NCBI GenBank assembly: GCA_934229785.1
Contig: CAKQEA010000001.1
Location: 124,001 to 188,000, forward strand
Direction: 5' to 3'
DNA length: 64,000 bases
Source of the DNA: an uncultured Anaeroplasmataceae bacterium
GTDB taxonomy: Bacteria; Bacillota_I; Bacilli_A; Acholeplasmatales; Anaeroplasmataceae
Positions 8,302-18,800 of the stretch are shown in pieces. The first letter of the stretch is position 1. Every line of letters starts with the position of its first letter. A program made the position numbers and the translations under genes. The notes under the pieces were generated by a model. The model made no database searches and was not told the origin of the DNA. It was given only the letters and a program-made list of their open reading frames with translations.

Positions 8302-10247
8302 AAGTATTTAATCTTATTGGATTAATTTCTGCAATTAGTTTGATTATTTACTTTATCTTATATTTTATAAAGGCAAATTATCAACAAAAGTATATATCAA
8401 GTACTTATATTTGGAAATTAAGTTTAAAATATAAAAAAAGAAAATTGAATATTAATAAATTTAGAAATATTTTGCTTGTAATAACTCAGGTTTTACTTTT
8501 GATTACTTTAACAATAGTTACAATTAAACCTGTTAAAATTACAAAGGAAGTAGTTGAAAATGAAGAGGTTGTTATTATAGATGCTTCTGCATCAATGAGA
8601 ACAGTGCATGATGATAAAACAAGATTTGAAAGAGCTGTTGAGCTTGCCACTAAGAAGGTTAATCAAGTTTTAAGCTCAAATGGTACAATTTCAATTGTTG
8701 TTGGAACAGATAATCCTTATTTCATTGCAGAAAAACAAACTATCGATTCATATAATGAAATTAATAATAGTTTAACTCAATTATTAGAAAATGATAGATG
8801 TTCATATAGTTCTGTTGATTTAAATGAATCAATAAAGTTATGTGATGATATTTTAGAGGAAAATTCAAATGTTAAAATATCAATTTATACTGATATTTCT
8901 GCAGATTATGTTGAGAATGGTATTACAGTTGTTAATGTAAATAATACAGAAGAATATAATGTAGCTATTTTAGATGCTAAGAGTTATTTTGTGGATAATT
9001 ATTACACTTTTGAAGTAGAATTAGCATCATATGGAAAGGATTCGGAGGTTGAACTTGTATTAGACTTAAATAAGGCTAATGCATCAGATATAGCTGTAGA
9101 TGGTTCAAATCTTGATTTTTCTACTAGTGTCCAATTAGTTAATGACGAAGTTAAAAAGGTTATTTTTACAAACTCTAACAATGATAATGTTGAGCATGGT
9201 GCAGATTATTTTTATTTTGATGATGCAAGTAAAATTTTCTCATTTGAATCTGCTCATTTATCTATTAATGTAAATGATTCATATTATTATGATAATAGCT
9301 TTGATATTTATGGTGGAACAAAGGAAACTATTAAAGTTTTATATGCTTCTTCACTCCCTAATAGCTTTTTTAATGGTATGCTATTTGTTTTAAGAAGTGC
9401 ACTAGCAGATAGTTATAATATTGAGTTAACAGAATTCAAAAACACAAAATTGGCAGTTCCTAATAGTGGCTATGATTTATATATTTATGAACATAATATG
9501 ATGCCTGATTCAGCACCTAAAGATGGAGTAGTAATTTATTCAGATCCTAATAAAAATGTTGGTGATAGTGGATTTGTTGTGTCTTCAATAATGGATTTTA
9601 ATGGTATAAGTTCTCCTTTAACTGAAGTTAATAGCCATAAAATTGTAGAAAATGTTAATGCAGATGATATCACAATATCAAGCATTGATATTTTGAGTAG
9701 TAGTAAAGATTATGAAACAATTTTTGAATGTAATAAATTACCTGCAATAATGGTTAAAGATAATGAATATGGAAAAAGTATTCTTATGCTATTTAGCCTT
9801 CATTATTCAAATTTAGCGTTATTAAAGGATTTCCCTGTATTCTTATCTAATATATTTACTTGTTATTTTCCTAGAACTACAAATGGTAATTCATTTAATG
9901 TTAATGATGCGATTGAAATAAATAGTAGAGGTAATCAAGTTTATGTAATGAAAGATGGTGAAACTAAAGATACACTTATTTCATTTCCTTCTAGTGTAAG
10001 TTATGATTTGCCAGGTACCTATATTGTTAACCAAACTACATTTTTTGGTAAAGAAATAGAAGATAAGATTTTAGTAAGAATTCCTAAAGAAGAATGTGAT
10101 ATTAATACACATGTTGAATCTATAGTTTTACCATTTTCAAGTAATGGAAATGCTGATTATTATGATGATTTATTACTTTGGTTATCTATAGCACTTGTTT
10201 CATTGTTATTTATTGAGTGGTTGCTTAAAGGCAACGACACATTATAG
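8298..10247 (+). CDS. BatA-like membrane protein with VWA domain
   Basis: A 649-residue membrane protein with two N-terminal helices (about 6-25 and 57-77) as in BatA, then a VWA domain with MIDAS DASAS (Asp95, Ser97, Ser99). A long extracytoplasmic-type region follows, with one helix near the C-terminus (about 625-643) and a short basic tail. Translation is coupled to the DUF58 gene by ATGA, and its TAG overlaps the ribosome site of the next gene. With MoxR and DUF58 it forms a Bat-like module. Substrates are unknown. Confidence 0.85.
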   Translation: MKVFNLIGLISAISLIIYFILYFIKANYQQKYISSTYIWKLSLKYKKRKLNINKFRNILLVITQVLLLITLTIVTIKPVKITKEVVENEEVVIIDASASMRTVHDDKTRFERAVELATKKVNQVLSSNGTISIVVGTDNPYFIAEKQTIDSYNEINNSLTQLLENDRCSYSSVDLNESIKLCDDILEENSNVKISIYTDISADYVENGITVVNVNNTEEYNVAILDAKSYFVDNYYTFEVELASYGKDSEVELVLDLNKANASDIAVDGSNLDFSTSVQLVNDEVKKVIFTNSNNDNVEHGADYFYFDDASKIFSFESAHLSINVNDSYYYDNSFDIYGGTKETIKVLYASSLPNSFFNGMLFVLRSALADSYNIELTEFKNTKLAVPNSGYDLYIYEHNMMPDSAPKDGVVIYSDPNKNVGDSGFVVSSIMDFNGISSPLTEVNSHKIVENVNADDITISSIDILSSSKDYETIFECNKLPAIMVKDNEYGKSILMLFSLHYSNLALLKDFPVFLSNIFTCYFPRTTNGNSFNVNDAIEINSRGNQVYVMKDGETKDTLISFPSSVSYDLPGTYIVNQTTFFGKEIEDKILVRIPKEECDINTHVESIVLPFSSNGNADYYDDLLLWLSIALVSLLFIEWLLKGNDTL

Positions 10248-10259
10248 GAGGTGTGGATT

Positions 10260-13067
10260 ATGTTAAGTATAAGTGTAAAATTTCTATATCCATATCTACT
10301 TTTGCTTATTCCTGTTTTTTTAATTGCTACATTGATTCAGTATTTGTTAATAAATAAGAAATATAGAAAAACAAGAAATAGAATTGTTTCAATAATTTGT
10401 CATATATTAGCTTGTGTATTAGCTGTTTTTCTATTAGCTGGAACAGAATTTGTAAATACTCGTACTAATACTAAAAATGAGATTTTGTTATTAGTTGATG
10501 TTTCAGATACTACGGAAAAGATGGAAAGTCAAAGAGATGATTTAATTGAAAATATAATTGACCAAGCAAGCTATGATAATTTTAATATTGGTATTGTTAC
10601 ATTTGGCTATGATCAAAAATATGCAGTTCCATTTACAAAAAAATATAGTGATATAATGGATGAGTATAAATCTTCTGATCTTCCTGATGTTTCAGCAACA
10701 AATATTGCTCAAGCATTAATTTATGCTAAAACATTATTTAATAATCCTAATTCTGGAAAAATTGTTTTAATAAGTGATGGTAAGGAAACAGATGAATCAG
10801 CTAAAAATGTAATTAGAGGCGTTGTAGCTGGTGGTATTAAATTAGATGTTTGTAATATTAATTCAAGCTATGAATTTGATGAAGAAGTAGAAATTAGAAG
10901 TATTGATATGCCAGATTATCATGTTGATGTTAATGAAAGCTGTGGTATAACAGTTAATTTGTATGGCAATTATTCTGGTGATATTGATTTTAAATTATAT
11001 GATAATGGTGAGCTTTGTGAAGAAATATCAAAAAGTATTTCTAAAGGTGAATCATCAATTGTAATTCCACATACATTTAAGAATAAAGGACTTCATGATA
11101 TTAATGTGAAACTTTCATATAATGATGAAATAGAACAAAATAATGAATATACAACATATTTATATCTTGAACAATATAATAAGATTTTAATTTTAGAACA
11201 AGAAGATGACTCTTCAGTAGTGTTGAAGACATTGCTTGAAGATGAAAATTTGTTTCAAGTTGATGTTTTAAATGTTTATAGCGATGAACTTCCTAAAAGT
11301 GTAAATGATTTATGTAATTATGATGAGATTATTTTAAACAATATATCAAATTCTGATTTAAATGATGAATTTGTAAAAAATCTTAGTAAATATGTAAATG
11401 ATTTAGGTGGTGGATTATTTACTGTTGGTGGTGTTGATTCGACTGGTAGTGCTCATGCATATAATAGAAATGACTTGTCTGGTACTTTGCTTCAACAAAT
11501 GTTGCCAGTGCAAGCAATAAATTATACTCCACCTGTAGGAGTAATTGTAATTGTTGACCGTTCTGGTTCAATGGCGACAAAAGATGAATCTGGAGCTACA
11601 TTACTTGATTGGGCACGTGCTGGAGCAACATCTTGCTTTCAAGCGTTAACAGAAAAGGATTATTTTGGTCTTATGACACTTGATAGTGATTATAATACTA
11701 TTTTACCTCCAACACCAAGAACTCAAGAAACTAAAATATTAGAAGCAATCAATAGCCTTCAAGATGCAACAGGTGGCACTGTGTTTCCTGGTGCAATTGA
11801 TAGAGCAGGACAAGCATTAAGAGCTTTAAATGTTGATAAAAAGCATATTATTATAGTTTCAGATGGTCAAGTTCCAAATACTGATGTTGAAAAATATGAA
11901 GAATATGCGAAAAATTATTATGAAAATGACGGAATTACTATTTCTGTTGTTGGTGTTCAAATGAGTAAACCTTCTAATTACAAGGATTTAGAATCTGATG
12001 AAATTAGCTATGACAGAATAGAGACTACATCTGCTTATAATAAAATGCTTCGTTTGACTAAATTAACACATGGCAAATTGTATGTAATTGAAAATAATTC
12101 ATCTAAGGATAAAATTGTATCTAGTATGAGAGAGGATTTAAATTCTCCAGCTATCAAAGAAGTTGATGATATGGAGTATAATCCAATAGTTAGGGATGCT
12201 ACAAATGTTATTTTTAACAATGTTGAATTAACAACATCAGAAAAAAATGGTAGGGTTTTACCTTTTAAGCTTACAGGCTTTAATGGTACTAAAATTCGAG
12301 AAAACGCAAATCTATTACTTACAGCTGATTATAATGTTCCAGTATATGCACAGTGGAAATATGGCAATGGTACGGTTGGTAGTTTAATGTGCGATTTAAA
12401 TAATGTTTGGTCTACTGAATTATTATTAGATGATAATGGAGTTAATTTAGTAAAGAATATTGTTAAGAGCATTACTCCAACTAAGAATATTAGATCTAAT
12501 GATATTACACTGTCACTACTTGAAAATAATTATACTAATTCACTTAGTGTATTTACAAACTTAAATGAAGGAGAGTATCTTACAGGTGAGGTTAAATATG
12601 ATAATAAGAGTTTATCACTAAGCTCCCTTGAAGGTAAATTTGAAGATGGCTATACTTTAATTTCATTAAATAGTGATAATAATTACTCTCGTAGTAAGTT
12701 TGTTTTAAAAGCTAAAACAACATATGAAATTTATGTTTATAAGTATAATGCAAACAATGAGCTTATTGGTCAAAATTTCATTTGTAAGAGCTTAGGTTAT
12801 TCAAGTGAATATGAGATAATCAGTGACGAGGAAGAATTAAAAAATCAAATGAGTAATTTTGCTTCGATAGGAAATGGAGTATTAATTGAGGATTTATCAG
12901 ATCCTCATGAAATAATTGATTCCTTTGATTTAACTTATCAAACAAAGTTTGATCCTAGATACTTATTTGCAATATTAATAATTATTTTATTCTTAATCGA
13001 TTTTGCAGTGAGAAAATTTAAGTTTAAATGGCCTCATGAAATTATTCATGAAAAGAGGAGAAAATAA
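10260..13067 (+). CDS. Large membrane protein with two VWA domains and an amidotransferase-like segment
   Basis: A 935-residue protein starting at ATG 10260. An in-frame GTG at 10251 lies within the ribosome site AGGAGG (10247-10252), so it is not the start. Helices at ~10-30 and ~43-61 are followed by a first VWA domain with a slightly altered MIDAS (DVSDT at 80-84). Residues ~305-415 resemble the class-I-amidotransferase-like fold seen in such VWA proteins (GGGLFTVGG). A second VWA has a canonical MIDAS DRSGS (433-437). One helix closes the protein (~905-925) with a basic cytoplasmic tail. It is probably a membrane-bound partner of MoxR, its VWA domains facing outward. Confidence 0.85.
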   Translation: MLSISVKFLYPYLLLLIPVFLIATLIQYLLINKKYRKTRNRIVSIICHILACVLAVFLLAGTEFVNTRTNTKNEILLLVDVSDTTEKMESQRDDLIENIIDQASYDNFNIGIVTFGYDQKYAVPFTKKYSDIMDEYKSSDLPDVSATNIAQALIYAKTLFNNPNSGKIVLISDGKETDESAKNVIRGVVAGGIKLDVCNINSSYEFDEEVEIRSIDMPDYHVDVNESCGITVNLYGNYSGDIDFKLYDNGELCEEISKSISKGESSIVIPHTFKNKGLHDINVKLSYNDEIEQNNEYTTYLYLEQYNKILILEQEDDSSVVLKTLLEDENLFQVDVLNVYSDELPKSVNDLCNYDEIILNNISNSDLNDEFVKNLSKYVNDLGGGLFTVGGVDSTGSAHAYNRNDLSGTLLQQMLPVQAINYTPPVGVIVIVDRSGSMATKDESGATLLDWARAGATSCFQALTEKDYFGLMTLDSDYNTILPPTPRTQETKILEAINSLQDATGGTVFPGAIDRAGQALRALNVDKKHIIIVSDGQVPNTDVEKYEEYAKNYYENDGITISVVGVQMSKPSNYKDLESDEISYDRIETTSAYNKMLRLTKLTHGKLYVIENNSSKDKIVSSMREDLNSPAIKEVDDMEYNPIVRDATNVIFNNVELTTSEKNGRVLPFKLTGFNGTKIRENANLLLTADYNVPVYAQWKYGNGTVGSLMCDLNNVWSTELLLDDNGVNLVKNIVKSITPTKNIRSNDITLSLLENNYTNSLSVFTNLNEGEYLTGEVKYDNKSLSLSSLEGKFEDGYTLISLNSDNNYSRSKFVLKAKTTYEIYVYKYNANNELIGQNFICKSLGYSSEYEIISDEEELKNQMSNFASIGNGVLIEDLSDPHEIIDSFDLTYQTKFDPRYLFAILIIILFLIDFAVRKFKFKWPHEIIHEKRRK

Positions 13068-13068
13068 T

Positions 13069-15834
13069 ATGAAAATTAAAGATGTAATTAAATATTTTTT
13101 ATTAGCATTTTTTCTTCTATTTAGTCTAACTTCATGTTCTAAAGAGGAAACAGTAGCTCCAACTGGATTGGATATAAATGAGGATAATGTTTTATATTGG
13201 GATGATGCTGATAATTCAAAGGGATATGAAATTAGATTTTATAATAGTGATACTGATGTTGAAACGTTAAAAAATGTAAGAAAAACCAATTATAGCTTGG
13301 ATGAATTAGAAGAGGGAGATTATGAAATTTCAATTAAAACTATTTCATCTAATAAAAAGTATAAAAATTCAAATTATTCTGAACCATTATATTATCACAA
13401 ATATTATGATTCTGGTTGTTTGTATAAATTAATTAATAATGATTTGGAGTATGAAGTTTCAAAGGTCGGAAAGGCAAATGGTACTTTTACAATTGAAAAT
13501 TCGTATCGTGGTAAGGATGTTACAAAAGTTGGTGATAAGGCATTTAAAGGTAGTGGTAAAATTGAAGAGGTTATAATTGGAGATAATATAACATCTATAG
13601 GTGATAGTGCCTTTTACAATTGTCCAAAGCTTAAACGTATTGAGTTGCCTGAAGGACTTATAAGTATTGGTGCCTCTTGTTTTCAAAGTTGTACAGCATT
13701 AGAAAGCATTGTTATTCCAAAAACTGTTAAAAAAATAGCAAATACATCATTTGCTCATTGTTTAGTATTATCTAGCGTTGTAATTAATGATGGCGTTGAA
13801 GATATTGAATTTAGTGCTTTTACAAGCTGTTATAGCTTACAAACTATCTCAATTCCTAATTCTGTTTTAAAAATAGGAGAAGGCGCATTTTCAAATTGTA
13901 AGGGCTTAAGTAGTGTTTCATTTGGTGAAAAACTACAATCTATAGATAATGATGCATTTACAAATTGCACAAAGCTATCAGACGTTAAGTTTAAAGGTAA
14001 TGCTTTAGAAACTATTGGGGAAAGAGCTTTTGAAGAATGTTCATCAATTAGTAATATTGTTTTACCAAGCGGATTAAAGAAAATTGGTGCAAGTGCCTTT
14101 TATGGTTGTGTTAATTTGGATTCTATCAAAATTCCATCAAGCTGTGAGTCTGTTGGAATGAAAGCTTTTAACGGAACAAAAATTTATTCTGCTTTTGAAA
14201 ATGAAAAAATTATATATGCCGATAATTGGGCTGTAGGTGTGAATGCTAAATTTTCTCAAGAATTAAATGAAATAACAAATGACACATTTAAAAATGGAAC
14301 AATTGGTATTGCTGATGGTACTTTTTCAGGATATAATGTTCTTAATTCAATTAATCTTAGTGGTGCAAATTCAACAATTAAATATATTGGCAATTATGCA
14401 TTTTATAATTGTAATAATCTGACTAAATTTATAGGTGGTGATTCCTTAGTTTCATTAGGTAATTTTGCATTTTTCTATTGTAATATTATTAATGTAAACT
14501 TAGGAAATTCACTTAAGAGAATTGGTGATTATTGTTTTGCATATAATAAAGAATTAGATAATAATTCATTAGATGAATATGGATGGATTCCTGAGACTGT
14601 TGAGTCTATTGGTTCGTATGCGTTTTATGAAACTAAATTATATAATGACACTAGAAAAGCTGGTACTATTGTATATGCTGGAAATTGGGTTGTTGGTATT
14701 AAGAATGATAAATTTGATACTATAAGCGTTACCTTAGAGTTTGAAAAAGATAGAGTTGCTGGTATTGCTGATAGTGTATTTATGAATTCGGTAATTCAAA
14801 ACATTACTGGTGTTGTTAAATGTAAATATATTGGTAAATGGGCTTTTGCAAATTGTAAGGACTTAACAAATATATCTTTAAATAGCAATTTAACTACAAT
14901 AGATGATTATGCATTTTATGGCTGTGAATCTTTAATTAATGTTAATCTACCTTATTCATTAAATAGTATTGGCAAATATGCATTTGGTAATTGCACGTCA
15001 TTAACTGAAATCGATTTAGAAAGTACTAAATGTAAATATATTAATGATAAAGCATTTTATAATTGTTACAATTTAACAAATGTTTATCTTGATGAAGGGC
15101 TAGAATCAATAGGTGAAAAGGCATTTTATAATTGTATTAATTTATCATCAATTGTAATTCCTAATTCTGTTAATGATCTTGGTAAAAAAGCATTTTATAA
15201 TTGTACAAGCTTAGCTAGTGTTACATTTGGTAGTGGTATTGACACAATAAATGATAGTGCCTTTTATGGTTGTAGTAGTTTAAAAGCTTTAACATTACCT
15301 GATAATATTAAGTATATTAATTATAATTCTTTTTCAAATTGCAAATCGTTAGAAACTATTAATTTTGGTAATGGCATTGAATCAATTGGAGAATATGCAT
15401 TTAGTGATGATGAAAATATATTAGCTTTAAATTTTCCTAATAGTTTAAAGAAAATTAGTAAATATGCCTTTATGAATTTAAAAAATGTTAAAGTAGTAGT
15501 TTTAAATGATTCAATTGATACTATAGAACAACATGCATTTTATAATTGTGTTAATGTAACGTTCTATACGTCATTAAGTAAAATTAAAGAGAATTGGAAT
15601 CAAAGATTTAATTCATCTAGAAGACCTATTTTTTATGATGTTATGTTTGATGATTTGGGACGTGCAACTAGAGTTTATATTTCAAATGATAGTTTTATTA
15701 GAGGCAATAAAATAGACAATATAAATGTTATGGATGGCTTTAAATGCTTTACTGATGATTATGGTAAAGAATATAATATAAGTGACTTAAGTAATATAGA
15801 AGGGGAAGTTACTCTAACGATTGTGTATGAGTAA
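13069..15834 (+). CDS. BspA-type leucine-rich-repeat lipoprotein
   Basis: A 921-residue surface lipoprotein. The signal peptide ends in lipobox LTSC with Cys23 as the lipidated residue. Residues ~33-105 look like a fibronectin-III-type domain. From about residue 150 to 835 the protein is built of LRR_5 (BspA/TpLRR) units with the pattern IG..AF.NC..L..I.IP.S. A short C-terminal domain of ~60 residues follows. The start is ATG 13069, with AGAGGAG at 13054-13060; an upstream in-frame ATG inside the preceding gene is rejected. The family is associated with binding of proteins or host surfaces; the ligand is unknown. Confidence 0.88.
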   Translation: MKIKDVIKYFLLAFFLLFSLTSCSKEETVAPTGLDINEDNVLYWDDADNSKGYEIRFYNSDTDVETLKNVRKTNYSLDELEEGDYEISIKTISSNKKYKNSNYSEPLYYHKYYDSGCLYKLINNDLEYEVSKVGKANGTFTIENSYRGKDVTKVGDKAFKGSGKIEEVIIGDNITSIGDSAFYNCPKLKRIELPEGLISIGASCFQSCTALESIVIPKTVKKIANTSFAHCLVLSSVVINDGVEDIEFSAFTSCYSLQTISIPNSVLKIGEGAFSNCKGLSSVSFGEKLQSIDNDAFTNCTKLSDVKFKGNALETIGERAFEECSSISNIVLPSGLKKIGASAFYGCVNLDSIKIPSSCESVGMKAFNGTKIYSAFENEKIIYADNWAVGVNAKFSQELNEITNDTFKNGTIGIADGTFSGYNVLNSINLSGANSTIKYIGNYAFYNCNNLTKFIGGDSLVSLGNFAFFYCNIINVNLGNSLKRIGDYCFAYNKELDNNSLDEYGWIPETVESIGSYAFYETKLYNDTRKAGTIVYAGNWVVGIKNDKFDTISVTLEFEKDRVAGIADSVFMNSVIQNITGVVKCKYIGKWAFANCKDLTNISLNSNLTTIDDYAFYGCESLINVNLPYSLNSIGKYAFGNCTSLTEIDLESTKCKYINDKAFYNCYNLTNVYLDEGLESIGEKAFYNCINLSSIVIPNSVNDLGKKAFYNCTSLASVTFGSGIDTINDSAFYGCSSLKALTLPDNIKYINYNSFSNCKSLETINFGNGIESIGEYAFSDDENILALNFPNSLKKISKYAFMNLKNVKVVVLNDSIDTIEQHAFYNCVNVTFYTSLSKIKENWNQRFNSSRRPIFYDVMFDDLGRATRVYISNDSFIRGNKIDNINVMDGFKCFTDDYGKEYNISDLSNIEGEVTLTIVYE
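13520..15575 (+). repeat. LRR_5 repeat array in the 921-residue lipoprotein
   Basis: Codes for successive ~23-residue units of the type IG..AFYNC..L..I.IPNSV. It is interrupted twice by longer loops around IIYADNWAVG and IVYAGNWVVG, which are near-duplicates of each other. Confidence 0.8.
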
Positions 15835-15848
15835 TGATGGAGGTTATT

Positions 15849-18800
15849 ATGAATAAGTTAAAGAAAAATTTAAGTGTTTTAACGTTGATGGTTTCAGTAA
15901 TGGTTGCTACTCCACTAGCTGCATGTAAAAAAGATAATACTTATAAAGTAGAGTTTGATACTATAGGTGGAGTAGAAATTGATAGTGTCAAGGTTGAAAA
16001 GGAAAGTGACTACGTTCTTCCAACAGATGTTAAAAAAGAAGGATATATCTTTGATGGATGGTATACAAATCCTGAATATAGTGGTGAAAGAGTTGAGTCT
16101 ATTAAAATTATAGATAATATCAAGCTATATGCTAAATGGGTTGAGGCCCATACAATTACATTAGATTTAAATGGTGGTAGTTATAATGGTAGCTTAACAA
16201 TTACAGGTAAGTCTGGTACTAAAATTAGTGATTTAGTAAAGGATATTATTCCTACAAAGAATAGTGCAAAATTTGGAAATTGGTTTATTAATGATAGTGA
16301 AATAAATGACAATTCTAAGCTTACAAAGGATATTACTTTAGTTGCAAAATATAAAATTAAATATCAAGTTAGTGTAAATAAAGAATCTTTGGATGGCACA
16401 TCTTATGAAGAAGAGATTGTTGATAGATATGCATATCCAGGTCAAAAGGTTTCATTTGATGATGTTTTTGAAGGATTCTCATATGTTGAGAAGCAAGAAA
16501 CAGTTGATGAGGTGACTATTTCTGAGTCAGCAACTAATTTATTAAAGGTATATTTTGATAGAGATGAATACTCTGTAACAATTAGAAGTAATTATCCTAT
16601 TGAAACTATGGAAGAAGATAAAGTCGTTTACAAGATGACATATGGTGAAGAAAAAGAATTATCTGATGTTAATTTCAAATGTGATGGCTATTATTTAGTT
16701 GGTTATTCATTTAGCCCTAATGGTGAAGTCGTTTATGATGCACACTTTTTTGAAAATAAGGCAGTAAATGAAGAAAAGACAAATGTTAATGATATAAAAA
16801 TTTCAACAAATAAATCAACATCTCTTTATGCTGTTTGGAAAAAAGGATATGTTGATATGTTTGGTGGTGATGATACAATTTTCATTAAAGATGAAAAGAA
16901 TGCCTATTTATATAGAAATGGTGTCTATTTCCATGGTGAATATAATGCTAAGAAAAATTCATTCATTTTTCCAAATGATTATGAAAATTTAGAAGGAAAA
17001 ATATTTGATGATGGTACTTTTGCATATTTAGATGGTGAAAGATCTGAATATTCTGCTACATTATATAAAGTTGGAGAAGGATTGGATAGTACAGTTAAAA
17101 TTTTATTTGATTCTTCTAATGGAGTAACTTATTCACAAAACATTAATGGTGAAATTAATAATTCAGTAGGAACTTATACAATTAGTGAGCAAGGCTATTT
17201 TACAGCAACATTTACAAGTGGATTATTAGAAAACAAAAAACTAACATTTATTGTTGGTACAATTAAAAATTCTAATGCTTCTGTTAATGCATTTCAAATT
17301 AGAGATGAGGATGAGGTTAATTTAGGAAAGCTTGTACGCTTTGGATTATATAATTCAAATGTATCATATTATCAAGCATATGATATTACTTTATCAGGCT
17401 TTGGTACTCTTGCCTTTAATAATGGAAATGGATATACAACTTATTATTATACATTAGATAAAAATAGCAATATTCTTACAATGACAACATCTCAGGGTGC
17501 TGTAGCTGGTGTTTGTAAGATTATAACTGTAAATAGTATTAATGGTTATTATTTATATGATGATTCTTTAGATAAAGAATTCACAAATGATGATGGATCA
17601 AAGCTTGTTCTAGATGGTTTATATAATGCTACATATACTAATAAGGATGGTGCTGTAGTAAGTGGATATTATACTTCTAAGACATCTGTGTTTGGTGGTA
17701 ATGTTGTTACATTTACTTCAAATGGTGCAACTTATACATTCTTGACAAAAACAACTGTAGAAAATGTAACTGTTGATGGATCTGATGAAACAAATACTAT
17801 AACAAAGTATTCATTTGAAGTTAAACCAAATGGTTATTATGAATACTATTATATGGATAAAAATGGAATATATTATGCCCCACTTGTTGTACTTAATGAT
17901 ACAACAGAGGGTAAGGCTACAGTTTATGGTTATACTTCAAATAAAAAATATGTAAAGGTTCTTGATGGTAATTATAATTATAATGAAGAAACAAAGCTTT
18001 ATAGCTTTGTAAAAGAAAATTATTATGAAAATGAGGCATCAACTAATCCAATTGATTTAAAAAATGTTAAATCTTTTATATTTAATGTTGATGAATCATT
18101 AACATCATATTCTGTAAATTATTGGTATGAGGCAACACATAATGATGATAGTACAATTTCAAATAGTGTGGATTATACTTCAGATACTAATGCTAAGCTT
18201 ACTTTGGTAGATGGTGTTGCAATTTATAAGCGTGATGGTGCTGTGGTTACAGGTACTTATTCAACTAATGATAATAATGTGACAACAATAAAGACAACTA
18301 ATGGTTATATTTATGTAATTTTAAATGAAGAAGAAAAAACATTTGTTACACTTGATTATGCACCTACATCTGCTTATGTAGTTAACGAAAATGGAACTTA
18401 TTCAAATAAGGAATATGTTGATTTAGATGGTAGAGGAAATGCTACATATGTTTACTATGTTACTGAAAATGATTCATCAGTTAAGAAAACTATAACAGGT
18501 AGTGTTTATTCTACATTAGAAACAACATCTTTAGGATTAAAAATTTATCGCTTTAATTCTGATGAAAAAGTATTTAATTATATTATGGTTACAAGTAATA
18601 ATAACACTTTCATTTTCCCTTATAATGAAGATTATTATGGAAATTTTGAAGGTAAAGATGGTATTTTACAATTAGATGGATTCCAATATTATGCAAGCTA
18701 TGTTGATACAAATGGTGTTGAATATAAAGGAATGTATTCAGTTTTGGAAAATAATGTTGTAAGAGTAAGCTTTGAAAGCGGATATAGGTATTTTGATTTA